The notes beneath the pieces are model-generated. The model ran no database searches and was not told the origin of the DNA. It saw nothing but the letters and a program-made list of their open reading frames with translations. From an uncultured Eubacterium sp. (lineage in GTDB: Bacteria; Bacillota; Clostridia; Oscillospirales; Acutalibacteraceae), in NCBI GenBank assembly GCA_900542875.1, contig UQPH01000003.1, positions 25,003-89,002 of the forward strand: a DNA stretch of 64,000 bases. The letters are read 5' to 3'. Position 1 is the stretch's first letter; each line of letters begins with the position of its first letter. A program made the translations under genes and the position numbers. Of the stretch, positions 17,985-25,495 are shown piece by piece.

Positions 17985-18013
17985 ATGATACCACCTTTAT
18001 TATGTTTTTTCAA
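17985..18013 (-). promoter_or_regulatory. Promoter of the glgBCDA operon
   Basis: On the minus strand, TTGAAA (18008-18013), 17 bases, TATCAT (17985-17990), with about 65 bases of leader before the glgB ATG at 17910. Confidence 0.65.
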
Positions 18014-18160
18014 GAGGTATTTGGTTAGTTTGTTACAAGCTTTTTTGCAGAAATATAGAAAATATGTGCACTTTGTTGTAAAAAATGTCAAAAAATAATA
18101 TTTCACAAAAAGAGCAAACAAGAAAGCACAAATTTTATAGAAAATGTGCGACATTTCCTA

Positions 18161-18190
18161 TTGCCAGCATAAATGCCTATATGTTATAAT
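18161..18190 (+). promoter_or_regulatory. Promoter of the ANTAR-dap-pur operon
   Basis: TTGCCA (18161-18166), 18 bases, perfect TATAAT (18185-18190), about 70 bases before the ATG at 18261. Confidence 0.65.
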
Positions 18191-18260
18191 TAAATATGAT
18201 TTTTAATATTTATACTTATATATAGGATTATAAAATCATTTTAATAAACGGAGATACTTT

Positions 18261-18776
18261 ATGAAGAGCATTATAGTTGCTTATCCAAAAAAGAATTCGG
18301 CAATGCACCTTCGTAACGTCCTCGAAAATGACGGCTTATATGTTTCGCATATATGCGCTACCGGAGCGAGCGTTTTGGGAATCGCCGCAGATTTAAGAAG
18401 CGGTGTTATTATAACCGCCGCCGTACTGAGTGATATGAGTGCCGCAGCCATGGCAGAAAGACTGCCGTCTGGCTTTGATGTAATAGCACTTTCGCCAAAC
18501 GGCAGTGAGGACTATATGGGCAACCTCATCACTCTCCCCCTGCCGCTCGACAGAGAGGACTTTTTGAAAACGGCTCATACTCTCGTTGCCACAGAAACTT
18601 CTTTTACAAACAGAGACGGTGACGACAGACAGATTATCTCCAAAGCAAAGACGATAATTATGAACACACGCCATATGACGGAGATGCAGGCGCACAAATA
18701 CCTGCAAAGCCAAAGTATGAAAAATTCCAAAAAGATGGCGGATATAGCAAAAGAAATACTCGAGCGATTTGACTGA
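18261..18776 (+). CDS. ANTAR-domain response regulator with degenerate receiver domain
   Basis: 171 residues. The N-terminal 120 residues look like a receiver fold (KSIIVAYPKKNSAMHLRNVL) but lack the usual acidic pocket and phospho-acceptor Asp at the expected place. The C-terminal helical stretch (about 125-168; KAKTIIMNTRHMTEMQAHKY, then KKMADIAKEIL) matches ANTAR, an RNA-binding domain that antiterminates transcription by stabilising paired hexanucleotide-loop hairpins. dapF starts 11 bases downstream, so it is co-transcribed with lysine and purine genes. No ANTAR target hairpin pair was identified in the window. Confidence 0.85.
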   Translation: MKSIIVAYPKKNSAMHLRNVLENDGLYVSHICATGASVLGIAADLRSGVIITAAVLSDMSAAAMAERLPSGFDVIALSPNGSEDYMGNLITLPLPLDREDFLKTAHTLVATETSFTNRDGDDRQIISKAKTIIMNTRHMTEMQAHKYLQSQSMKNSKKMADIAKEILERFD

Positions 18777-18787
18777 CAGGTGATACT

Positions 18788-19636
18788 ATGAAATTCATTA
18801 AAATGCACGGAGCCGGAAACGACTACATCTATGTTGACGGTATGAAAGAAACCATACCAAACGAAAGCGAAGCGGCAATCAAACTCTCCGACAGACATTT
18901 CGGTATAGGCGGCGACGGGCTAATCATCATCAAAAAAGGCACAAACGCCGACTACGAAATGGTTATGTATAACGCAGACGGTTCAAGAGGCGCAATGTGC
19001 GGCAACGGCATAAGATGCGTTGCAAAGTATCTTTATGACCAAAAGTATGTAAATTCAAAACAGTTTACCGTCGAGTCAATGGGAGCAATTAAGCACATTA
19101 CCGTAACCGAAGAGAACGGAGTTGCTACCGGTGCAACCGTCGATATGGGAAAGCCGGTGCTCAAATCAAAGGACATTCCCGTGGTATGTAACAGCGAAAA
19201 GTGCATTAACGAAAAAATCACGCTGGCAAACAGAGAATTTAATATGACCTGCGTATCTATGGGAAATCCTCATGCCGTAATGTTTATCAACGAGCACCCG
19301 ATCGACTTTGACTTGGAAAAATACGGAAAAATCGCAGAGAGCGACACCGAGATTTTCCCCGACAGAGTAAATGCGGAATTTGCAAAAGTGATTGACAGAA
19401 GAACAATCGAAATGCGTGTTTTTGAAAGAGGTGCGGGAGAAACTCTCGCCTGCGGAACAGGAACCTGTGCCACAGTAGTTGCAGGTATAATTAACGGTCT
19501 TATTGACAAAAACGAGGAAATCACCGTTCATCTCAGAGGCGGCGATTTGAAGATAAAATGGAGCGGTGACGAAAACGACAGCGTTATTATGACGGGTCCC
19601 GCCGAATACTCATTCACCGGTGAGGTTGAATTATAA
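18788..19636 (+). CDS. dapF: Diaminopimelate epimerase
   Basis: 282 residues. Both catalytic cysteine motifs are present: AMCGNGIRC near residues 72-80 and LACGTGTCATV near 220. It interconverts LL- and meso-diaminopimelate, giving meso-DAP for peptidoglycan and for lysine. The product of the adjacent DapL is its substrate. Confidence 0.97.
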   Translation: MKFIKMHGAGNDYIYVDGMKETIPNESEAAIKLSDRHFGIGGDGLIIIKKGTNADYEMVMYNADGSRGAMCGNGIRCVAKYLYDQKYVNSKQFTVESMGAIKHITVTEENGVATGATVDMGKPVLKSKDIPVVCNSEKCINEKITLANREFNMTCVSMGNPHAVMFINEHPIDFDLEKYGKIAESDTEIFPDRVNAEFAKVIDRRTIEMRVFERGAGETLACGTGTCATVVAGIINGLIDKNEEITVHLRGGDLKIKWSGDENDSVIMTGPAEYSFTGEVEL

Positions 19637-19684
19637 AGCCGAACGGCTTATAATATATGTAATTTATTGGAGGTATAAAATATT

Positions 19685-20902
19685 ATGAAGATTAATGACA
19701 ATTTCCTCAAGATTGAGTCAAGCTATCTTTTCTCTACCGTTGCAAAAAAGCAAAGAGAATATCAGGCTGCTCATCCCGAGGCAGATGTAATTCGCCTTTC
19801 AATCGGCGATGTTACAAAGCCGCTTGTTCCTGCCGTAATTGACGCTATGCACAAAGCGGTTGACGAGATGGCAAACGAGGAGACATTTAGAGGCTATCCG
19901 CCCGAATACGGATATGATTTTATTCTTGAGGCTATCAGAAAGAACGATTATACCGACAGGGGTATAGATATTGATTTAGACGAGATTTTCCTTTCCGACG
20001 GTGCTAAAAGCGACTGCGGTAATATCGGAGATATCTTTTCCATAGACAACAAAGTTGCTATTTGCGACCCTGTTTATCCCGTATATATCGATACAAATGT
20101 AATGGCAGGCAGAAGCGGAAACAAAGATGAAAACAATCTTTGGGACAATATCATCTATATGCCGTGCACCGCAGAAAACAACTTTACACCCGACCTTCCT
20201 AGCGAGGTTCCCGATGTAATTTATCTCTGCTTCCCCAACAACCCGACAGGTATGGTTGCAACAAAGGAGCAACTCAAGAAATGGGTAGACTATGCGCTTG
20301 AGCACAAATCGCTTATTCTCTTTGACTCGGCTTACGAAAGTTTTGTAGTTGATAAGGATATTCCAAAGTCAATTTACGAAATCGAGGGCGCAAAGAAGTG
20401 TGCAATCGAACTCCGTTCATTTTCAAAAACAGCAGGCTTTACCGGTATGAGATGCGGCTACACAGTAGTTCCTAAGGAACTTGTATTTGAGGGTACATCT
20501 CTCAATCCTCTTTGGGCAAGACGCCAGGCAACAAAATTCAACGGCGTATCCTACATAACTCAGAGAGCGGCAGAAGCCGTTTACTCAGAAGAGGGAAAGA
20601 AACAGATTAAAGAAACTCTTGCTTACTATCAAAAGAATGCAAAGGTTATCTACGAGGGTCTTAAAGACGCAGGCTTTGAGTGCTACGGCGGCGTAAACTC
20701 TCCTTACATTTGGCTCAGAGTTCCCGCCGGCTACACAAGCTGGGAATTCTTTGACGAACTTCTCGAAAAATGCCAAGTTGTCGGCACACCGGGTTCAGGC
20801 TTCGGCCCCGCAGGTGAGGGCTATTTCAGACTGACCGCATTCGGCAACGCAGACAAGACTGTTGAGGCAGTTGAGAGAATCAAATCAGTTTATAAAAAGT
20901 AA
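19685..20902 (+). CDS. dapL: LL-diaminopimelate aminotransferase
   Basis: 405 residues, class I/II PLP aminotransferase fold. [16 protein letters not shown] near 250 carries the PLP lysine, and FPNNPTGMV near 182 is the substrate/PLP loop. The N-terminus ([16 protein letters not shown] and [12 protein letters not shown]) is characteristic of DapL. The enzyme makes LL-DAP directly from tetrahydrodipicolinate, bypassing the acyl intermediates of DapD, DapC and DapE. It fits beside dapF. Confidence 0.95.
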   Translation: MKINDNFLKIESSYLFSTVAKKQREYQAAHPEADVIRLSIGDVTKPLVPAVIDAMHKAVDEMANEETFRGYPPEYGYDFILEAIRKNDYTDRGIDIDLDEIFLSDGAKSDCGNIGDIFSIDNKVAICDPVYPVYIDTNVMAGRSGNKDENNLWDNIIYMPCTAENNFTPDLPSEVPDVIYLCFPNNPTGMVATKEQLKKWVDYALEHKSLILFDSAYESFVVDKDIPKSIYEIEGAKKCAIELRSFSKTAGFTGMRCGYTVVPKELVFEGTSLNPLWARRQATKFNGVSYITQRAAEAVYSEEGKKQIKETLAYYQKNAKVIYEGLKDAGFECYGGVNSPYIWLRVPAGYTSWEFFDELLEKCQVVGTPGSGFGPAGEGYFRLTAFGNADKTVEAVERIKSVYKK

Positions 20903-20926
20903 AAATATAATCGGGAGGATTAACTA

Positions 20927-21637
20927 ATGACAAAGACAAAACAACTTTATGAAGGCAAGGCTAAAAAGGTATGGGCAACTGATGATGAAAACATCGTAAT
21001 CGTTGACTACAAAGACGATGCAACTGCTTTCAACGGTATCAAAAAAGGTACTATCGCAGGCAAGGGCGTTGTAAACAACAAGATGAGCAATTATCTTATG
21101 CAACTCCTTGAAAAGCACGGCGTTCCGACACACTTTGTAAAAGAACTTTCAGACAGAGAAACAGCAGTAAAAAAGGTTACTATCGTACCTCTTGAGGTTA
21201 TTATTCGTAACAGAGCGGCAGGCTCTATCTGCAAGAGATTAGGTCTTGAAGAGGGTATGGATTTTGTTTGTCCGTCTATCGAATTTTCATACAAAGACGA
21301 CGAACTCGGCGATCCGCTTATCAACGGCTACCACGCTGTTTCCTGCGGCTTTGCAACAAGAGAAGAAGTTGAGAGAATCAAGGAACTTGCATTCAAGGTA
21401 AACGATGTGCTCAAAGAATATTTCGCTTCTATCGGCGTTGAACTTATCGATTTCAAACTCGAATTCGGCAAAACTGCCGACGGAACCATTGTTCTTGCTG
21501 ACGAAATCAGCCCCGACACCTGTCGTTTCTGGGATATCAAGACTCACGAAAAACTCGACAAGGACAGATTCCGTCGTGACCTCGGCGGCGTAGAAGAAGC
21601 ATACGAAGAAATGATGAAAAGAGTAGGACTTAACTGA
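20927..21637 (+). CDS. purC: Phosphoribosylaminoimidazole-succinocarboxamide (SAICAR) synthase
   Basis: 236 residues, typical length, starting [20 protein letters not shown]. Signature segments [13 protein letters not shown] near 86 and [14 protein letters not shown] near 190 are clear. It joins aspartate to CAIR in purine synthesis. ATG at 20927 follows CGGGAGG. The stop codon overlaps the purB start by one base. Confidence 0.97.
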   Translation: MTKTKQLYEGKAKKVWATDDENIVIVDYKDDATAFNGIKKGTIAGKGVVNNKMSNYLMQLLEKHGVPTHFVKELSDRETAVKKVTIVPLEVIIRNRAAGSICKRLGLEEGMDFVCPSIEFSYKDDELGDPLINGYHAVSCGFATREEVERIKELAFKVNDVLKEYFASIGVELIDFKLEFGKTADGTIVLADEISPDTCRFWDIKTHEKLDKDRFRRDLGGVEEAYEEMMKRVGLN

Positions 21638-23070
21638 TGGCTTATAACACCTATAACTCACCGTTCAACGCTCGCTATGCCAGCAAGGAAATGCAATATA
21701 TTTATTCTCCCGATTTCAAGTTTAAGACATGGAGAAAGTTATGGATTGCACTTGCAGAGGCAGAGCACGAACTCGGACTTAATGTAACACAGGAGCAAAT
21801 AGACGAACTGAAGGCTCACGCAGAGGATATAAACTACGAGGTTGCAGAAGCATATGAAAAGCAATTTCGTCACGACGTAATGAGCCACGTTCACGCATAC
21901 GGTGAGCAATGCCCAAAAGCAAAGGGCATTATTCACCTCGGTGCAACTTCATGCTATGTAGGTGACAACACCGATGTAATCACAATGCGTGAGGCACTCC
22001 GACTAGTAAAGAAAAAACTGGTTAATGCTATCGCAAGCGTTGCAAAATTTGCAGACGAGTACAAGGATATGCCTTGCCTCGGATTCACACATTTTCAGCC
22101 TGCACAGCCGACCACGGTAGGCAAGAGAGCATCTCTCTGGCTTATGGATTTGGTTATGGACCTCAACGAGGTTGACCATGTGCTCGACACGCTTATGCTC
22201 CTCGGTTCAAAGGGTACAACCGGCACACAGGCAAGTTTCCTTGAATTGTTTGACGGCGACCACGAAAAGTGCAAGGAACTCGACAGAAAAATTGCAGAGA
22301 AAATGGGCTTTAAGTCCTGCTTCCCTGTAAGCGGACAAACCTATGCAAGAAAACTCGACACCATCGTTTGCAACTGTCTTGCGCTCATTGCTCAAAGTTG
22401 TTGCAAATTTTCAAACGATTTGAGGCTTCTTCAAAATCTTAAAGAAATCGAAGAACCGTTTGAGAAAAAGCAAATCGGCTCTTCTGCCATGGCTTACAAG
22501 CGCAATCCGATGAGAAGCGAGAGAATTGCGTCTCTTTCAAGATATGTTATGATTGATGCGCTCAACCCTGCATGGACAGCCTCGGCACAATGGTTTGAAA
22601 GAACGCTTGACGACAGTGCAAACAAGAGAGTCAGCGTTGCCGAAGCGTTTCTTGCTATCGACGGCATTCTCGATTTATATATCAATGTAACAAGCGGCTT
22701 GGTTGTTTATCCGAAGGTAATCGAATCAAGGCTTATGAGCGAGCTCCCGTTTATGGCTACGGAAAACATTATGATGGACGCCGTAAAGAAAGGCGGAGAC
22801 AGACAGGAACTTCACGAAAAAATCCGTCAGCACTCCATGGCTGCCGGTGCAGTAGTTAAAGTAGAGGGCGGAAAGAACGACCTTGTAGACAGAATTGCAA
22901 ACGACTCTGCATTTATGACTACCAAAGAAGAAATTTTGGCTATACTTAAGCCCGAGAATTTCGTCGGCAGAGCACCTGAGCAAACAGCTGATTTCTTAAA
23001 CGAAGTAATAAAGCCTATTCTTGACGAAAACAAGGAATTGCTCGGCGTTGATGTTGAAATTAATGTTTAA
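21637..23070 (+). CDS. purB: Adenylosuccinate lyase
   Basis: 477 residues. The fumarase/aspartase-superfamily signature SSAMAYKRNPMRSERI lies near residue 283 and TSCYVGDNTDV near 105. The enzyme acts twice in purine synthesis: it cleaves SAICAR (product of the preceding PurC) and adenylosuccinate, each releasing fumarate. Its start overlaps the purC stop (ACTGATGG), which indicates translational coupling. Confidence 0.97.
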   Translation: MAYNTYNSPFNARYASKEMQYIYSPDFKFKTWRKLWIALAEAEHELGLNVTQEQIDELKAHAEDINYEVAEAYEKQFRHDVMSHVHAYGEQCPKAKGIIHLGATSCYVGDNTDVITMREALRLVKKKLVNAIASVAKFADEYKDMPCLGFTHFQPAQPTTVGKRASLWLMDLVMDLNEVDHVLDTLMLLGSKGTTGTQASFLELFDGDHEKCKELDRKIAEKMGFKSCFPVSGQTYARKLDTIVCNCLALIAQSCCKFSNDLRLLQNLKEIEEPFEKKQIGSSAMAYKRNPMRSERIASLSRYVMIDALNPAWTASAQWFERTLDDSANKRVSVAEAFLAIDGILDLYINVTSGLVVYPKVIESRLMSELPFMATENIMMDAVKKGGDRQELHEKIRQHSMAAGAVVKVEGGKNDLVDRIANDSAFMTTKEEILAILKPENFVGRAPEQTADFLNEVIKPILDENKELLGVDVEINV

Positions 23071-23103
23071 TTAAAACAAAACGCAATAAAATCACAATAT
23101 TAA

Positions 23104-23136
23104 AAAAGAGTTTCGATACAAAATCGGAACTCTTTT
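23104..23136. terminator. Terminator between purB and the convergent HAD gene
   Basis: Fourteen-base arms AAAAGAGTTTCGAT (23104-23117) and ATCGGAACTCTTTT (23123-23136) with one wobble. T-runs on both sides suit both converging transcripts. Confidence 0.8.
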
Positions 23137-23149
23137 TGCTTTATTCAGA

Positions 23150-24007
23150 TTAAATCTTACCTTTTATTATATCCTCGTCGGCTTTGCCGCTCATTATATA
23201 CTCAAGCAAATCGGCAACGCAACCCTTATTACAATGACAAGCCTCATATTTGCATATTTTATGTATCGACGACGGAGCCTGACCCGCACACGCAGGAAGT
23301 CCCACGGTTTGAAGCATATCCCAATCGTTATAGTAATCACCGATGGCGGCTACATGAGATTTTTCAATGCCTAACATATCCGCAAGTTTCATAATGCCTA
23401 CTCCCTTATGGGTATCCTTTTGCAGCATTTCAAGGGTAAAAATTGACGACGACATAAAATTAGCGTCGGGATTTTCAAAAGTTGAAATAACTTTATGCAA
23501 CTTTTCAAGCGTAATGGGATTTGACCAAAATATTACCTTCATCCAGCCGTAATCGGGAATATCATCTATCGAATTGACATATTCGTGCTCGGCTTTGTCG
23601 AAATGCATGGTGAACTTTGACATAAGACCGCTCTTGACTATATAAACATAATCGTCGAAATAAACGCCGATATCTACGCTCTTAAAAATCTCGTCAAATT
23701 CCTGACTGATATATCTTACGAATTCTCTGCCATTTTCGCCGATACAACTGCGCCACATCATCTCACGCTTATTATAATCATAAATGCCTGCGCCGTTGAG
23801 TACAATGGCAGGCTGATTTGCAGTTATGCGATTATAATTTCTCTCAAGACTTGACTGCAATCTGCCCGAAGCGAGAGTAAAATTACCGCCCAAATCGGTA
23901 AATTTTTTAATTGCATCGTAATTTTTTTTAGGCAGGCGGCGAAATTTATTATTCAGCGTTCCGTCAATGTCAGACACTACAAGCCAATTTTCAAATGTTT
24001 TATCCAT
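23150..24007 (-). CDS. HAD-superfamily phosphatase, Cof/IIB type
   Basis: 285 residues from ATG at 24007, preceded by AGGAGA; an in-frame start 7 codons earlier has no better site. HAD motif I is VVSDIDGTLN near residue 12, and motif IV is GDYYNDWDML near 228. The cap inserted between them is the large IIB type. Members dephosphorylate sugar phosphates, flavin or PLP precursors; the substrate cannot be told from sequence. Last gene of the long miaB-to-HAD operon, 7 bases after rluD. Confidence 0.85.
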   Translation of the reverse strand: MDKTFENWLVVSDIDGTLNNKFRRLPKKNYDAIKKFTDLGGNFTLASGRLQSSLERNYNRITANQPAIVLNGAGIYDYNKREMMWRSCIGENGREFVRYISQEFDEIFKSVDIGVYFDDYVYIVKSGLMSKFTMHFDKAEHEYVNSIDDIPDYGWMKVIFWSNPITLEKLHKVISTFENPDANFMSSSIFTLEMLQKDTHKGVGIMKLADMLGIEKSHVAAIGDYYNDWDMLQTVGLPACAGQAPSSIHKICKYEACHCNKGCVADLLEYIMSGKADEDIIKGKI

Positions 24008-24014
24008 ATTTCTC

Positions 24015-24929
24015 CTATTTGTCGTCAAGGTATCTCAAAAAAGCCTTAAAATATTCCGGCAGTTCGCTCTCAAATTCAAGATATTCACCGGTAATCGGAT
24101 GAACAAAGCCTATCTGCTTAGCGTGCAAACACTGTCCGTTCAATCGGGTAATGACCTTTTTCGGCCCGTACACCGCATCTCCCGCTACCGGGTGACCTAT
24201 ATACGCTGCATGAACTCTAATCTGATGAGTTCTGCCGGTTTCAAGCGTACACCTTAAATGAGTAAATTCTCCGTAACGCTTAAGCACCTTAAAATGAGTG
24301 ACTGCGTTTTTACTGTTTTTCAGCGTGACAGCCATTTTCTTTCTGTCCTTTTGGTCTCTGCCTATGGGTTGATTAACGGTAAATTCGTCATCTTTTATAT
24401 TGCCGTAAACCACCGTTTCGTATGCTCTGGTAAAGCTGTGCTCCTTAATCTGTTCGGCGAGTCCTGTGTGTGCCTTGTCCGTCTTTGCGACCACTAAAAG
24501 CCCGGAAGTGTCCTTATCTATCCTATGGACAATGCCCGGTCGAATAACTCCGTTAATGCCGCTTAAATTTCCTTTGCAGTGATAAAGCAAAGCATTTACA
24601 AGCGTTCCGTCAGGATTACCGTTTGCAGGATGAACAACCATACCCTTAGGCTTATTCACCACAAGCAAATAATTATCCTCATATACTATATCAAGCGGAA
24701 TATTCTCTGCCTTTGCCTCAAGCGGTTTTGCATCGGGAACGGTTACGACAATCTCATCGCCCGATTTACATTTATAGTTTTTTGATACAATTTTGGAATT
24801 AACCGTAACTCCGCTCTCATCAATGATTTTCTGAATGGCACTGCGTGACACATCGTCAAGATTATCAACTAAGAATTTATCTATTCTTACTGCATCACTA
24901 TCGCAGGAAAAGCAAAAGGTTTCAGCCAT
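24015..24929 (-). CDS. RluA-family 23S rRNA pseudouridine synthase (RluD-like)
   Basis: 304 residues. An S4 RNA-binding domain occupies about 13-75 (IDKFLVDNLDDVSRSAIQKI). The RluA catalytic domain follows with the active-site aspartate in GIVHRIDKDTSGLLVVAKT near 140, and the C-terminal GRTHQIRVH near 225. It isomerises uridines in large-subunit rRNA. Its start overlaps the lspA end by 8 bases; this lspA-rluD order is common in Firmicutes. Confidence 0.93.
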   Translation of the reverse strand: MAETFCFSCDSDAVRIDKFLVDNLDDVSRSAIQKIIDESGVTVNSKIVSKNYKCKSGDEIVVTVPDAKPLEAKAENIPLDIVYEDNYLLVVNKPKGMVVHPANGNPDGTLVNALLYHCKGNLSGINGVIRPGIVHRIDKDTSGLLVVAKTDKAHTGLAEQIKEHSFTRAYETVVYGNIKDDEFTVNQPIGRDQKDRKKMAVTLKNSKNAVTHFKVLKRYGEFTHLRCTLETGRTHQIRVHAAYIGHPVAGDAVYGPKKVITRLNGQCLHAKQIGFVHPITGEYLEFESELPEYFKAFLRYLDDK

Positions 24930-25419
24930 TTTTCTTCTCCTTTGACTGTTTGGAGTCCCTTATCATATCAAAAACAAGATAAGCAATCAGCGACACGGCG
25001 CCGCATGTAACAGCGCAATCCGCTATATTAAAGACCGCAAAATTAACAAAGGTAGGCTCTATGAAATCAACGACATAGCCGAAGCGGACTCTGTCTATCA
25101 AATTGCCTATACCGCCTGAAAGAATAACGCCGAGGCTCCAATAAAGCCACAGACTCTTACAGCGATTTGAAAACATATAATAAGCCACTAGCACACACGC
25201 CGCAACGGTAACGGCGATGAATATCCATCTTGCACCGCTTAGCATAGAAAAAGCCATACCGGTATTTTCGGCATATCGAAATTGAACAAGTCCCGGAATG
25301 AATTTTGCTATACTCCCGTCTTTCAAAACGGATGAAGCAAGGTATTTTGTTATTTGGTCAAATGCGATTATCAAAACAATCATAATCGCACAGGAAATAT
25401 GCTTTTTTGTATGCTTCAT
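24922..25419 (-). CDS. lspA: Lipoprotein signal peptidase (signal peptidase II)
   Basis: 165 residues from ATG at 25419. Four membrane segments and the conserved blocks of the aspartyl peptidase are visible: FRYAENTGMAFSML near 47, GGIGNLIDRVRFGYVVDF near 108-125 with the first catalytic Asp in NLIDR, and FNIADCAV with the second near 131. It cleaves prolipoprotein signal peptides ahead of the lipidated Cys, and the deacetylase lipoprotein at 3939 would be a substrate. A hairpin separates it from ileS. Confidence 0.95.
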   Translation of the reverse strand: MKHTKKHISCAIMIVLIIAFDQITKYLASSVLKDGSIAKFIPGLVQFRYAENTGMAFSMLSGARWIFIAVTVAACVLVAYYMFSNRCKSLWLYWSLGVILSGGIGNLIDRVRFGYVVDFIEPTFVNFAVFNIADCAVTCGAVSLIAYLVFDMIRDSKQSKEKKNG

Positions 25420-25455
25420 AGTAAAAATTCCAAACAATTAAAATTATAAAACACT

Positions 25456-25481
25456 CGGGAACGCCGAGAACGGCGTCCCCG
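25456..25481 (-). terminator. GC-rich hairpin between ileS and lspA
   Basis: Eleven-base arms CGGGGACGCCG / CGGCGTTCCCG on the minus strand (25481-25471 and 25466-25456) with one wobble and a TTCT tetraloop, followed by AGTGTTTTATAATTTT. It is probably a partial terminator or processing site inside the operon, because no promoter is obvious before lspA. Confidence 0.6.
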
Positions 25482-25495
25482 AAAAAATAAATATT

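Larger units (their letters stand above)
17911..18260. other. Divergent intergenic region between glgB and the ANTAR gene (350 bp)
   Basis: AT-rich DNA holding the two divergent promoters listed separately. Between them (about 18014-18160) nothing coding and no strong hairpin was seen. Confidence 0.7.

Noticed and set aside
17911..17994. N-terminal extension of glgB by 28 codons
   Set aside because: AAGGAG sits directly before the ATG at 17910; the longer form would include the promoter's -10 region.
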